Program-made: the position numbers and the translations under genes | Origin: Betaproteobacteria bacterium | GTDB taxonomy: Bacteria; Pseudomonadota; Gammaproteobacteria; Burkholderiales; Rhodocyclaceae | Assembly: GCA_009781175.1 (NCBI GenBank) | Contig: WQYQ01000014.1 | Location: 29,541-93,540, forward strand | Reading direction: 5' to 3' | Length of the DNA: 64,000 nt | Notes under the pieces: generated by a model | Told to the model about the DNA's origin: nothing | The model's database searches: none | Seen by the model: only the letters and a program-made list of their open reading frames with translations | Shown: one piece after another, positions 38,139 through 47,508 of the stretch | Numbering within the stretch: the first letter of the stretch is position 1 | Layout: each line of letters begins with the position of its first letter

Positions 38139-38721
38139 GCTGCGCGAGCCATTCCCCGCTGAAAGCCAAAGCGTCGGGCAAAAAAGCGCGGAAATCGGCT
38201 TCGAAACCCGCGTAGCTGACCAATAACTCCTCCCCGCCGCCTTCGAGCAGGGCCGGGCGCGAAAGCCGATGGCGCGCCATACGGTCTATCGTCGCGGCAA
38301 TCGCGGCGGACGAAGCATATGAACCGAACCAATCGGCGTCGCTCATCCTGGGCAGAATTTCCTGCAAACGCGGCGGTAAGAGTTCCATATGTTCATGCAT
38401 CAGCGCGTAGAGTGCGCCTGTCCGGGCCTGCAAGCTGTCCGGCGCAAACTCGGTCCAGCGCAAGGCCAGAAAATGATCGTAGAACAGATCGACCATGATG
38501 CCGGCAACGCGTCTGCGCGCTGCGCTTATCCGGCTACGGCTGCGCAGGAAGGCCGGATGCGCATCGGCAAAACTGTCGATGCGGCGATGCAGCTTCACTC
38601 CGGCGGCTACATTCTTGGGCAAGCCTGCCGGCAGAGGGCCTTTGACGAAATCTCCGATCAGACCGCCAAGCTGAATCGCCGTGTCCGGTCCGGCAAGATA
38701 GGCATGGGCAAGAAAATTCAT
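38128..38721 (-). CDS. acpH: Acyl carrier protein phosphodiesterase (AcpH)
   Basis: 197 residues. FLAHAYLAGPDTAIQLGGLI at the start, then LHRRIDSFADAHPAF, and MVDLFYDHFLALRWTEF, all family signatures with the metal-binding Asp/His residues. It removes the 4'-phosphopantetheine arm from holo-ACP. The ATG at 38719-38721 aligns with the family; the open frame beyond it is chance. Its last few codons and stop lie within the repeat palindrome. Confidence 0.9.
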   Translation of the reverse strand: MNFLAHAYLAGPDTAIQLGGLIGDFVKGPLPAGLPKNVAAGVKLHRRIDSFADAHPAFLRSRSRISAARRRVAGIMVDLFYDHFLALRWTEFAPDSLQARTGALYALMHEHMELLPPRLQEILPRMSDADWFGSYASSAAIAATIDRMARHRLSRPALLEGGGEELLVSYAGFEADFRAFLPDALAFSGEWLAQHRF

Positions 38722-38844
38722 CGGCCTATCCAGATAAACAGGGCTGCCATTTTGGCATGACCTGGATCTTTGCCGGAACAAACGGGCGCGCTTACTGAAT
38801 GCCCAAGTAGAATGGCGAGTTCCCTGCCACCGTATGCGCATTAA

Positions 38845-40284
38845 ATGGCCTCCCTCTCTTTCTACTGGCACGACTACGAAACCTTTGGAACCCTGCCCCG
38901 CCGCGATCGCCCGGCCCAGTTTGCGGGCATTCGGACCGACGCGGAGTTGAACGAAATCGGCGCGTCGCTGATGCAATACTGCCAGCCCGCACCCGATTAC
39001 CTGCCCGATCCCGAAAGCTGCCTCCTGACCGGCATCCTGCCGCAGACCTGCCTCGCGCAGGGCGTGCCGGAGCATGCGTTCGCGGCGGCAATCGAGCGTG
39101 AGCTTGCCGCACCGGGCACAATCGGCGTCGGCTACAACACGATTCGCTTCGACGATGAGGTAACGCGGCACCTTTTCTGGCGCAGCCTGATCGATCCGTA
39201 TGCGCGCGAATGGCAGAACGAATGCGGCCGCTGGGATTTGCTCGATATCGTGCGCTGCACCTATGCCTTGCGGCCCGAAGGCATCGAATGGCCGACGTAT
39301 GAAGATGGGCGCGCGTCGTTCAAGCTCGAACACCTCAGCGCGGCGAATGGGCTCGCGCACGAAACTGCGCACGACGCGCTTTCCGATGTGCGCGCGACGA
39401 TCGCGCTCGCGCGCTTGCTCAAATCGAAACAGCCGCGGCTGTGGGACTTCTGCCTGAAGCTGCGGAAAAAAGATGCCGTTCTGGCCGAAATCTCACCGGA
39501 AACGCCGCGCCCCATCCTGCACATATCGGGCATGTACGGTCCCGAGCGCGGCTGTATCACGATCGTGATGCCACTCGGCGCGCATCCGACGAACAAGAAT
39601 GAAATCATCGTCTGGGATCTCGCGCACGATCCAGCCGAATTGTTTGCGCTCGATGCGGCCGCCGTGCGCGAGCGCATGTTTACACGCGCAGCCGATTTAC
39701 CCGAAGGCACGACACGTCTGCCGATCAAGACGATTCACGTCAACAAATCGCCGATCGTGATTGCAAGCCTCAGAACGCTGACACCGGAGATGGCCGAAAA
39801 ATGGGGCGTCGACCTGACGCGCGCATTGGGGCATGTCGACGCGATACGCCGCGGCCCAAATCTGGTTCCTCTTTGGCGCGAAGTTTTCGCTCGCCCACAG
39901 GCTGAGCAGCGTCTCGATGTCGATGAGGATCTTTACGGCGGCTTTATCGGCAACGGCGACCGGCGTTTATTGAATCAGTTGCGCACGCTCTCGCCCACGG
40001 CGCTCGCCGCCGAACGTGTCAGCTTTACCGATGCGCGGCTCGAAGAATTATTGTTCCGCTACCGCGCCCGCAATTTCCCCGCGACGCTTTCCGAAACCGA
40101 GAAGAAGCGCTGGGAAACGCATCGGGTTGCACAATTGCACCACGGTGCCGGCGGTACACGTTCGCTGAGCGCGTTCTTCGACCGCATCGATACGCTGTCG
40201 GAAACCGCCGACGAACGCGGCGAGGCAATTCTGGGCGCGCTTTACGATTACGCGGAAATGATCGCGCCGCCGGCGGATTTTTAA
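38845..40284 (+). CDS. sbcB: Exodeoxyribonuclease I
   Basis: 479 residues. The DEDD exonuclease motif starts at D10-Y-E12 in WHDYETFGT, with the others in VGYNTIRFDDEVTRHLFW and in ETAHDALSDVRATIALARLL. The C-terminal SH3-like and extended domains are present (length close to E. coli ExoI, 475). It degrades single-stranded DNA 3' to 5'. Confidence 0.95.
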   Translation: MASLSFYWHDYETFGTLPRRDRPAQFAGIRTDAELNEIGASLMQYCQPAPDYLPDPESCLLTGILPQTCLAQGVPEHAFAAAIERELAAPGTIGVGYNTIRFDDEVTRHLFWRSLIDPYAREWQNECGRWDLLDIVRCTYALRPEGIEWPTYEDGRASFKLEHLSAANGLAHETAHDALSDVRATIALARLLKSKQPRLWDFCLKLRKKDAVLAEISPETPRPILHISGMYGPERGCITIVMPLGAHPTNKNEIIVWDLAHDPAELFALDAAAVRERMFTRAADLPEGTTRLPIKTIHVNKSPIVIASLRTLTPEMAEKWGVDLTRALGHVDAIRRGPNLVPLWREVFARPQAEQRLDVDEDLYGGFIGNGDRRLLNQLRTLSPTALAAERVSFTDARLEELLFRYRARNFPATLSETEKKRWETHRVAQLHHGAGGTRSLSAFFDRIDTLSETADERGEAILGALYDYAEMIAPPADF

Positions 40285-40416
40285 TTCGCTGACGGATGTG
40301 AAGAATTCAACGCCAGTCTTCCCAAATATTTCATAGGCATTGATACAAACATCAAATTGGTTTGACTACCAACGATTAAAATTATTGAAAATCAATCGAG
40401 TGGAAGTCTTTCTATC

Positions 40417-40767
40417 ATGGGCGGATTCAGGCGGCACTCACGATTCCGGCGTGAGATGGTTTCTGCCATCAATAGTTTTTTTGCCATTCTGACGCTGGGA
40501 TGGCCGTTCGTATTGGCTGGTGGAATATCCATGTTCCAAAGAACGGAGAATGTCGGCGACCCCGCCTTGCTGGTCGTCGGCGCGGCGTTGTGGACTTATC
40601 CGTTTCTTTTCATGACGACATGGTTCGTCAGCCGGCGCGCTTTGCACCGGCATGCATTCCGCAAATATGCGGTTCCTGTCGCACTCTTACCCAGCCTCAA
40701 CCTCGTATGCGGAGTGATCGCGCTGGCGTGGTACTGGCGGGGTTGCGTCAAGCGGCTGATCTGCTAA
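40417..40767 (+). CDS. Small uncharacterised membrane protein
   Basis: 116 residues, not recognised. Three hydrophobic segments (about 17-37, 47-70, 88-110) suggest a small inner-membrane protein. A basic N-terminal stretch precedes the first helix. The true start may be the Met at 40456, which would drop this stretch. It is isolated between sbcB and the DUF971 gene and next to a repeat copy. Confidence 0.5.
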   Translation: MGGFRRHSRFRREMVSAINSFFAILTLGWPFVLAGGISMFQRTENVGDPALLVVGAALWTYPFLFMTTWFVSRRALHRHAFRKYAVPVALLPSLNLVCGVIALAWYWRGCVKRLIC

Positions 40768-40773
40768 GCCTCG

Positions 40774-40815
40774 AAACCTGTTCAGAATCTGTCGCGAGAG
40801 TCCGGCAGCAGGGCG
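40774..40815. repeat. Dispersed repeat copy 3 (partial)
   Basis: AAACCTGTTCAGAATCTG followed by TCGCGAGAG is the reverse complement of 38091-38117, and the next bases (GGCAGCAGGGCGAAG) resemble the complement of 38063-38090. Confidence 0.65.
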
Positions 40816-40861
40816 AAGCGCTTGGGGTAAAATCGGCTCTCCGCATCCATACAGTGCTGCC

Positions 40862-41293
40862 ATGCCCGGCCTAGATCGCGATACCCCCACGCCCACCGAC
40901 ATCCGTCTGCATCAGCGTTCCCGGCAGTTGGAAATCGCCTTTTCCGACGGTTCCCATTTCATGCTGCCGTGCGAGTTTTTGCGGGTTTACTCGCCCTCGG
41001 CGGAAGTGCGCGGCCACGGCGTCGGCCAGGAGATTTTACAGACGGGCAAACGGGAAGTCGCTATCACCGCGCTTGAGCCTGTCGGCAACTACGCGCTGAA
41101 ACTGGTATTCAGCGATGGCCACGACAGCGGGCTTTATTCCTGGGATTACCTTTACCTGCTCGGCGAACAACAAGAAGCGCTGTGGGCCGAATACTTGCGC
41201 CGCCTTGCAGCGGAAGGCGCGAGCCGCGATGAGGAAACCCCAAGGGCGGCCCCAACGGGCGGATGCGGCTCCGGCCATTGCGGACATCATTGA
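40862..41293 (+). CDS. DUF971 (gamma-butyrobetaine hydroxylase-like N-domain) protein
   Basis: 143 residues. The DUF971 domain (about 10-110) includes [20 protein letters not shown] and [20 protein letters not shown]. The C-terminal tail ends [11 protein letters not shown] and could bind metal. The family is linked with iron-sulfur protein assembly in some bacteria; the reaction is unknown. It starts a unit with ubiE 7 bases downstream. Confidence 0.88.
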   Translation: MPGLDRDTPTPTDIRLHQRSRQLEIAFSDGSHFMLPCEFLRVYSPSAEVRGHGVGQEILQTGKREVAITALEPVGNYALKLVFSDGHDSGLYSWDYLYLLGEQQEALWAEYLRRLAAEGASRDEETPRAAPTGGCGSGHCGHH

Positions 41294-41300
41294 GGACCAA

Positions 41301-42038
41301 ATGAACGACAAAACCACTCACTTCGGCTACGAAACCGTCGCGGAATCCGAAAAGGCCCAGCGCGTTGCGGGTGTATTCGATTCGGTCGCCCGAAAGTACG
41401 ACATCATGAACGATTTGATGTCCTTTGGCATGCACCGGTTATGGAAGAAGTTCACGGTCGAAATTGCCGCAGTGCGCCCGGGCGAACGCGTTTTGGATGT
41501 CGCGGGTGGCACCGCGGATTTGTCACGCGCCTTCGCGCAACGCGTCGGGCCGGACGGGCAGGTCTGGCTGACCGATATCAACCACGCGATGCTCAGTGTC
41601 GGCCGCGACCGCCTGCTCGACAAGGGAATCAATCTGCCGACCGCGCAATGCGACGCGGAAAAACTCCCGTTCGCCGATAACAGCTTCGATCTCGTCAGCG
41701 TGGCTTTCGGTTTGCGCAATATGACGCATAAAGACCACGCGCTTGCCGAAATGCGGCGCGTGCTGCGTCCCGGCGGCCGATTGCTGGTGCTGGAGTTCTC
41801 GAAGATCTGGGCGCCGCTCGCTCCCGCCTACGATTTCTACTCGTTCAAACTGCTGCCTTGGATGGGGCAGAAAGTCGCGCACGATGCGGATAGCTACCGT
41901 TATCTGGCGGAATCGATCCGGATGCATCCGGACCAGGAGACCTTGGCCGAGATGATGCGCAATGCGGGACTGGGCCGCGTTCAGTACTTCAAGCTTGCCG
42001 CCGGCGCCGTTGCGCTGCATCGCGGCTACAAGCTGTAA
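41301..42038 (+). CDS. ubiE: Ubiquinone/menaquinone biosynthesis C-methyltransferase UbiE
   Basis: 245 residues. SAM-binding [17 protein letters not shown] near residue 65 and the UbiE signatures [17 protein letters not shown] and [18 protein letters not shown] are present. It methylates the quinone ring of demethyl-menaquinone or -ubiquinone intermediates. The ATG at 41301 has TGAGGA about 8 bases upstream. Unusually for a betaproteobacterium, ubiJ is about 8 kb away rather than directly downstream. Confidence 0.95.
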   Translation: MNDKTTHFGYETVAESEKAQRVAGVFDSVARKYDIMNDLMSFGMHRLWKKFTVEIAAVRPGERVLDVAGGTADLSRAFAQRVGPDGQVWLTDINHAMLSVGRDRLLDKGINLPTAQCDAEKLPFADNSFDLVSVAFGLRNMTHKDHALAEMRRVLRPGGRLLVLEFSKIWAPLAPAYDFYSFKLLPWMGQKVAHDADSYRYLAESIRMHPDQETLAEMMRNAGLGRVQYFKLAAGAVALHRGYKL

Positions 42039-42066
42039 GCTCAAAAGCCGGATTTGGCTTTTGAGC
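42039..42066 (+). terminator. Hairpin after ubiE (weak terminator)
   Basis: GCTCAAAAGCC (42039-42049) and GGCTTTTGAGC (42056-42066) are perfect complements, but no T-run follows. It may be a Rho-aided or stability element. Confidence 0.5.
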
Positions 42067-42092
42067 CTGAGTGGACCAGCGTAGAGTGGCTC

Positions 42093-42293
42093 TTATTCCT
42101 GGCTACGGTAGATTTGGGCAAGAAAATCTTCAGGGTTGGGAGCCTCGGCCTGCGCTTGCTCGGATACGGAACGGCCTTTCTTCCGCGGTTCCAGTTGTTC
42201 GAGCAATGCCTGCGGTAAATGGCCGGCATTAAGTACCTCTTCGGCAAACGGGCCAAATTCCTCGGGCGAATTCTCTGTCGACGTTTCTTTCAT
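42093..42293 (-). CDS. Small acidic hypothetical protein
   Basis: 66 residues, not recognised. Rich in Glu and Gln, it begins with a likely disordered segment (KETSTENSPEEFGPFAEEVL). It has no membrane helix. A GGAAGGG site precedes the ATG at 42291-42293. Coding status is plausible but not proven. Confidence 0.5.
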   Translation of the reverse strand: MKETSTENSPEEFGPFAEEVLNAGHLPQALLEQLEPRKKGRSVSEQAQAEAPNPEDFLAQIYRSQE

Positions 42294-42479
42294 TATTTTT
42301 CCCTTCCTCCAGGCTGCCGAAAATAACCGTTCACGGCGCACATAGAGTTAAAAACATTTTCGGAGGGAAAAGGTAGGTATTTTTTATTGCAGTCGACGAT
42401 TATTCGCAAACCTCCCATCACCGATCACGGGATGCGCCAACGACAAAAAGCTTTCACGCCGCGATGGCGCAGCACTTCT

Positions 42480-43283
42480 TTAGCGAAACCGCGGCGCCAG
42501 CCAATCCTCCAAAGTTTGCGCAATCGCGCGCCAACCTGTCTCCAGCATGACACCATGACCCATGTCGGGCGCCATCACGGGTTTAACGCCCCAGGCCGCG
42601 GCGGTCCAACGCACCGCGGCTTCAGAGATCAATGAATCTTCATGTGCGCCCAAAACCATGACCTCCTTGCAGTGATCGCGCCGGATGCGAGGAAGGTTGA
42701 AGCCCAACATGTCCCACACCGCGCGCTGGGATTCACGGCGGAAGCGGCTGAAATAGCGCTCAAGCAATAGTTCGGGCAGCGGTTGATGGAACATCGCCTT
42801 GACCAATGTCTGCGAACTGATGTTTGAACCGCCAGCAATGCGCGTCAGGTCGACCAACAGGCCCGGCCGCTGCAATGCGAGGCCGAGCGCCGAGCCCGCC
42901 AGACCTGCCGGCGGCACGGAGCAGAGCAGGATTGCACCAGGCAAATCATGATCATCGAGATATTTCTGTACGACAAAACCGCCCATCGAGTGGCCGATGA
43001 CGACCGGCGGCTGCGCAAACGAAGCAAGCGTTACGCGCAGATCGGACACATAGTCATCGATCGACAAGGTGTCGAGATATTCGGCCCCGGGACTCTCGCC
43101 ATGACCGGAGAGTGACATGGCATACGCATCCCAACCCTGCGCGGCAAACCAGGGCAAGAAATGTTCCGCCCAGCACCAGGCGCCCGCATAGGCGCCGTGC
43201 ACAAACAGCAAAGGCGTGCTATGCGTCCGGTTTTCCGCACGCACTGAAATCAGTTCGAGAGTGGACTCCAGCGGCGCGCTCAT
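42480..43283 (-). CDS. Alpha/beta-hydrolase
   Basis: 267 residues. The nucleophile elbow is GHSMGGFVV at about residue 98 (Ser), the oxyanion region is FVHGAYAGAWCWAEH, and the catalytic His lies in MGHGVMLETGW near the end. Substrate is unknown. It overlaps the GST stop by four bases, so the two are co-translated; this pair suggests detoxification or catabolism of an electrophile, which is inference. Confidence 0.85.
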   Translation of the reverse strand: MSAPLESTLELISVRAENRTHSTPLLFVHGAYAGAWCWAEHFLPWFAAQGWDAYAMSLSGHGESPGAEYLDTLSIDDYVSDLRVTLASFAQPPVVIGHSMGGFVVQKYLDDHDLPGAILLCSVPPAGLAGSALGLALQRPGLLVDLTRIAGGSNISSQTLVKAMFHQPLPELLLERYFSRFRRESQRAVWDMLGFNLPRIRRDHCKEVMVLGAHEDSLISEAAVRWTAAAWGVKPVMAPDMGHGVMLETGWRAIAQTLEDWLAPRFR

Positions 43284-43900
43284 ACGGGCACCTTCATTCC
43301 GCGCTGTACGCTAGGCCGTGTGCCGATTGTTGCGTACCAGCGCTGAACATTGGGGAAGTCCGCCAACCCGATTTCCTGATAGTCGTGCCGATCGATCCAG
43401 GGATAGGTCGCGATATCGGCAATGCTGTATTCATTGCCGGCGAGATACGCATGCTGCGCCAGCCGGCCGTCGAGCACGCCATAAATGCGCCGCGCCTCTT
43501 CGCTGTAACGCTTGATCGCATAAGGCACTTTTTCCGACGCGAAACGCAGGAAGTGATGCGCCTGGCCGAGCATTGGGCCGACCGAGGCCATCTGGAACAT
43601 CAGCCATTGCAGCGCCTCATAGCGCTGCGAAACTGCGGCAGGCAAAAAACGCCCGGTTTTTCCCGCTAGATAAATTAGAATTGCGCCCGACTCGGACAAG
43701 GTGATCGGTTTGCCATCGGGCCCGTCGGAATCGACAATGACAGGAATTTTGTTATTCGGGTTCAGCGCCAGGAATTCAGGCTTGAATTGTTCGCCGGCGC
43801 TGATATTGACCGGATGTGCGCGGTATTCCAAGCCGCATTCTTCGAGCATGATGGAAATCTTGTGTCCATTGGGTGTGCCCCATGTGTAGAGTTCGATCAT
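43280..43900 (-). CDS. Glutathione S-transferase (YfcG/YghU-like)
   Basis: 206 residues. The N-terminal thioredoxin-like domain (YTWGTPNGHKISIMLEECGL) has Asn-Gly-His, as in the Nu-class GSTs, in place of a catalytic Ser/Tyr. IPVIVDSDGPDGKPITLSES is the glutathione site. The C-terminal helical domain contains YSIADIATYPWIDRHDY. Nu-class enzymes reduce disulfides of organic molecules. Confidence 0.85.
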   Translation of the reverse strand: MIELYTWGTPNGHKISIMLEECGLEYRAHPVNISAGEQFKPEFLALNPNNKIPVIVDSDGPDGKPITLSESGAILIYLAGKTGRFLPAAVSQRYEALQWLMFQMASVGPMLGQAHHFLRFASEKVPYAIKRYSEEARRIYGVLDGRLAQHAYLAGNEYSIADIATYPWIDRHDYQEIGLADFPNVQRWYATIGTRPSVQRGMKVPV

Positions 43901-43985
43901 TTCATGTCTCCTGTCATGACGGTATTTTCGCGACCATAGATCATTCTAGCGTTTTCATGCAAAACAGTTCCCTGCGGCAAGCGAC

Positions 43986-44180
43986 ATGATCAAGTGGCTG
44001 GTGGTTATTGTTCTTCTCGCGATTGTCGCGGCCTGGTTTGATCCCACACTAAGAAAGCGTTTCCCTGGCGGACTGTCCGGCGATCTCCGCCTGCGTTTTG
44101 CCGGCCGCGAAATTCGCGTTGCGCTCGGGATGACGATTCTGCTTTCACTGCTTGCGACTTTACTTCTGCGGCGCCTGTAA
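43986..44180 (+). CDS. DUF2905 family protein
   Basis: 64 residues. Two hydrophobic helices ([13 protein letters not shown] and [13 protein letters not shown]) flank a polar loop with [19 protein letters not shown], the DUF2905 signature. A small inner-membrane protein of unknown role. Confidence 0.85.
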   Translation: MIKWLVVIVLLAIVAAWFDPTLRKRFPGGLSGDLRLRFAGREIRVALGMTILLSLLATLLLRRL

Positions 44181-44233
44181 GCGGGGGCAACCGACGGGTT
44201 AGAATTCGAGTTTTGCGACCGACCCTGCCTGCC

Positions 44234-45298
44234 ATGCTTCGTCCTAAGAATGACAGTTTTCTACGCGCCTTGCTGCGCGAACCGACCGATTACACACCGC
44301 TTTGGCTGATGCGCCAAGCAGGCCGTTATCTGCCCGAATACTGTGAAACGCGCAAACGCGCGGGCAGTTTTCTGGCGCTGTGCAAAAGTCCAGCCTTGGC
44401 AACCGAAGTCACGCTGCAACCCTTGGCCCGTTTCCCGCTCGATGCCGCGATCCTGTTTTCCGACATTCTTACGGTGCCCGATGCAATGGGGCTGGGGCTC
44501 TACTTTTCGGAAGGCGAAGGACCGCGTTTCGAGCGCCCTCTGCGCGAGGAATGGGCGATCCGCAATCTGAGCGTGCCGGACCCGTACGATCACCTGCGCT
44601 ATGTGATCGATGCGGTGGCCGAAATCCGCCGCGCACTCGACAACACGGTGCCGCTGATCGGCTTTTCCGGCAGCCCATTCACACTCGCCTGTTATATGGT
44701 CGAAGGCGGTGGCTCATCGGATTTCCGTTATCTCAAGCAAATGCTTTATGCGCGGCCGGATCTGCTGCACCACATCTTGCATGTCACGGCCGAAGCGGTC
44801 ACCCGCTACCTGAATGCGCAAATCGAAGCCGGCGCCCAAGCTGTGCAGATTTTCGATACTTGGGGCGGCACGCTTACGCCGCACGCCTATCGCGAGTTTT
44901 CCCTGGCTTACATGGCGCGCGTGATTGCCGGATTAAAGCGGCAGCACGAAGGACAACGCATCCCCGTGATTGTCTTCACCAAAGGCGGCGGCCAGTGGCT
45001 GGAGGCGATTGCAGACTGCGGCTGCGATGCGGTCGGCTTGGATTGGAGCACGGATATCGCCGCTGCGCGCGGCCGGATCGGCGGCAAGGTCGCTCTGCAG
45101 GGCAATCTCGACCCATCCTCCTTATTTGGCACGCCGCAATCGGTCGCGTCCGAGGCTCGGCGCGTACTCGATGGGTTCGGTCCACATCCGGGGCATGTCT
45201 TCAACCTGGGGCATGGTATTTCGCAATTCACGCCGCCCGACAATGTCGCCGCACTCGTCGAAACGGTGCACGACTACAGCCGGCAATTACGCAAGTAG
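44234..45298 (+). CDS. hemE: Uroporphyrinogen decarboxylase
   Basis: 354 residues. [20 protein letters not shown] near the N-terminus contains the substrate-binding arginine. [19 protein letters not shown] and the C-terminal [20 protein letters not shown] are family signatures. It converts uroporphyrinogen III to coproporphyrinogen III in haem synthesis. The ATG at 44234 aligns with the family start. Confidence 0.97.
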   Translation: MLRPKNDSFLRALLREPTDYTPLWLMRQAGRYLPEYCETRKRAGSFLALCKSPALATEVTLQPLARFPLDAAILFSDILTVPDAMGLGLYFSEGEGPRFERPLREEWAIRNLSVPDPYDHLRYVIDAVAEIRRALDNTVPLIGFSGSPFTLACYMVEGGGSSDFRYLKQMLYARPDLLHHILHVTAEAVTRYLNAQIEAGAQAVQIFDTWGGTLTPHAYREFSLAYMARVIAGLKRQHEGQRIPVIVFTKGGGQWLEAIADCGCDAVGLDWSTDIAAARGRIGGKVALQGNLDPSSLFGTPQSVASEARRVLDGFGPHPGHVFNLGHGISQFTPPDNVAALVETVHDYSRQLRK

Positions 45299-45323
45299 GC
45301 AGACGCTGCAAGCTAACCCCGAA

Positions 45324-45376
45324 AACAACACAGGCCGCAAAAGCGGCCTGTGTTGTTTCTGTCTTTTTATTTTATA
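45324..45376 (+). terminator. Intrinsic terminator of hemE
   Basis: A 15-bp perfect stem (arms 45324-45338 and 45343-45357, AACACAGGCCGC with its complement) closes on AAAA and is followed by CTTTTTATTTT. Confidence 0.9.
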
Positions 45377-45480
45377 GTGAGTCGCATAAGAATTTAGACG
45401 CGAAGACGAGCCGCCGACAGTACAGTGGTACGGCAAGGCGAAGTCGACAAAGTATAAATTCTTATGCGATTCACTATAAA
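45371..45480. mobile_element. Correia-like MITE (110 bp)
   Basis: Terminal inverted repeats 45371-45396 and 45455-45480 match at 25 of 26 bases (TTTATAGTGA outermost, then TCGCATAAGAATTTA). Outer ends TATAGTG and the internal segment, read on the minus strand (CCGTACCACTGTACTGTCGG then CGGCTCGTC), resemble Neisseria Correia elements. It has no ORF. It lies between the hemE terminator and the end of the FHA gene, whose stop is 3 bases away. Comparison to Correia is from memory. Confidence 0.7.
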
Positions 45481-45482
45481 GA

Positions 45483-46382
45483 TCAGTCCTGCCGGCGCAC
45501 CTCAAACCTCACGGCTTCATTCTGGCTGTCTTCCTCAAGGGAAAAACCACAACCGATCTTGCCGTTATCGGGTAAGGGATACTCCTCGCGTTTCAAGCTG
45601 ATTTCGATCTCAGTATTCGGCAGAACGAACGTGCCGTTCGTGCTTTGGTCGATCAGATAGAACCGGCCGCCCCGCCATTCGATCCGCGCATGGTGCCGCG
45701 AAGCGCGACGGTCGAGCACCATGATGTCGTTGCCTTCCTCGCGCCCCATCAACAGAATCGGGCGCGCTTCGGTTACGACATGTGCGCTGCCGCGGTGATG
45801 CAAGATGAGACGGATCCTGGCCTCGCTCTCCTCAAGCGAGCTATCGGGCATGGCCGCTTCGGGGCCGTCCTGCGAAAAAAGTTCGAACAACGGAATCTCG
45901 ATGCCTTCATGCCGGAAACTGCGGTCCATGACGGCCGCCGCGAGAGAGCGCACGCTCTCCGTCAAATGCAGCGCGACCTCGCCGGTCAACAAGGCCTGTC
46001 CAGGATGCGCCAACCCGGCCAGACGACCGGCAAGCTCGACGGCCGAACCGCCCGGCTCATCGCTGCCGGTGCGCAAATCGCCGCAATGCAAGCCGATTTT
46101 CAGACCCAGGTTAATGCCAGAAACCGGTGGCAAGCGATGCACTTTATCTTGCATATCCGCCGCCGCTTGCACGGCATCATCCGCACGCTTGAAGACCGCA
46201 ATCAGCCGATGCGCTTGATCAAGCAAGGAACGACCGCGATAACTTTCGACCGAACGCATGATCCGGTTCCGAGCCCGATCGAGCGCCCGCTGTGCTTCGG
46301 CATCCCCAAGCTTCTCGGACAACCGCTGGTTACCCAGTATTTCGGCGAATAGCACACAATTTAGTTCGGGAAGCGTCGACAT
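45483..46382 (-). CDS. Degenerate class III cyclase domain fused to an FHA domain
   Basis: 299 residues from the ATG at 46380-46382. The first 170 residues have the class III adenylate/guanylate cyclase fold (CVLFAEILGNQRLSEKLG, LGLKIGLHCGDLRTG). The metal-binding Asp of the FADI motif is Glu here (FAEI), and the usual GDG loop before LLAVF reads AHR. A C-terminal FHA domain (about 205-285) has GREEGNDIMVLDRRASRHHA and STNGTF, complete for phosphothreonine binding. It is probably a non-catalytic sensor or scaffold. Confidence 0.8.
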   Translation of the reverse strand: MSTLPELNCVLFAEILGNQRLSEKLGDAEAQRALDRARNRIMRSVESYRGRSLLDQAHRLIAVFKRADDAVQAAADMQDKVHRLPPVSGINLGLKIGLHCGDLRTGSDEPGGSAVELAGRLAGLAHPGQALLTGEVALHLTESVRSLAAAVMDRSFRHEGIEIPLFELFSQDGPEAAMPDSSLEESEARIRLILHHRGSAHVVTEARPILLMGREEGNDIMVLDRRASRHHARIEWRGGRFYLIDQSTNGTFVLPNTEIEISLKREEYPLPDNGKIGCGFSLEEDSQNEAVRFEVRRQD

Positions 46383-46434
46383 CTTGGCTCTTGGCTCGTC
46401 TTTCAATCTAAAACATGCACTTTTAGGATAGCGT

Positions 46435-47379
46435 TTATATCGCTTTATGCAGACTGGAAACTATCACGTTCTGCTTGCGAACAATGCCCTCCAGCGGCAC
46501 CAAATGCGGTTTTTGTGATGTTTCCGCTGTATCGAAAGCAATATCGCCCTCTCCAACCGGCGTATCGCGCTGCAAATTTTTAAAATCGAAGAGGGAATGA
46601 TCCTGCAAATGCGAGGGCACGATATGCGTCAGCGCGGTCGCGAGCGATTCGATCCGCCCCGGATGCTGCTGCTCCCACTCCCTCAACATCGCTTTGACCT
46701 GTTTGCGCTGTGCGGTTTCCTGCGAACCGCATAAGTTGCACGGAATAATCGGGTATTCCATGGCACGCGCGAAACGCTCCAGATCGCGTTCGCTACAGTA
46801 AGCCAGAGGCCGGATCACGATATTCTGGCCATCGTCGCTACAGAGTTTCGGTGGCATCGATTTGATCTGCCCGCCGAAGAACATATTGAGGAACAGGGTT
46901 TCAAGCATATCGTCGCGATGATGCCCGAGCGCGATCTTGGTCGCGCCGATTTCGTGCGCGACACGGTAAATGATGCCGCGGCGCAAACGTGAACATAGCG
47001 AACAAGTCGTTTTTCCCTCGGGAATCTTGGATTTGACGATCGAGTAAGTGTCCTCCGTGACAATCCGGTGCTCGATCCCGAGCTTTTCAAAATAAGCAGG
47101 CAGCACATGCTCCGGAAAGCCCGGTTGCTTCTGGTCGAGATTCATCGCGACGATACGGAAATCGATCGGCGCGCGCGCGCGTAATGCAAGCAGGATCGAG
47201 AGCAGGGAATAGGAATCCTTGCCGCCGGAACAGCACACCATGACCACATCGCCGTCCTCGATCATATTGAAGTCGGCAATCGCCTTGCCGACCTGGCGTT
47301 CGAGGAATTTTTTCAGACGCAAAAAGGTGTTCGAAAACTCCGGATTTTCTGCGTCATAACGATCAACTTGGCTATCCAC
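46435..47379 (-). CDS. ttcA: tRNA 2-thiocytidine synthase TtcA
   Basis: 314 residues. PP-loop SGGKDS at 51-56, and cluster cysteines C126 and C129 (TTCSLCS) and C214 and C217 (CNLCGS), the set that holds the [4Fe-4S] cluster. It makes s2C32 in tRNA using ATP and a sulfur donor. Length and motifs are complete. Confidence 0.97.
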   Translation of the reverse strand: MDSQVDRYDAENPEFSNTFLRLKKFLERQVGKAIADFNMIEDGDVVMVCCSGGKDSYSLLSILLALRARAPIDFRIVAMNLDQKQPGFPEHVLPAYFEKLGIEHRIVTEDTYSIVKSKIPEGKTTCSLCSRLRRGIIYRVAHEIGATKIALGHHRDDMLETLFLNMFFGGQIKSMPPKLCSDDGQNIVIRPLAYCSERDLERFARAMEYPIIPCNLCGSQETAQRKQVKAMLREWEQQHPGRIESLATALTHIVPSHLQDHSLFDFKNLQRDTPVGEGDIAFDTAETSQKPHLVPLEGIVRKQNVIVSSLHKAI

Positions 47380-47508
47380 GGCACTGAATTTTTATAGGAA
47401 TCGGAAAATTATACTGCCTGACAAAAAGAACCAATACATCCAGCCTTAGGGCAGAAAACCTCACTCGATACGAATCACCTGGACTGCGGAGAAATCCGTA
47501 GCGCTGAT

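Noticed and set aside
42039..42066. Intrinsic terminator after ubiE as a confident call
   Set aside because: The stem is perfect but has no T-run; kept only as a weak feature.
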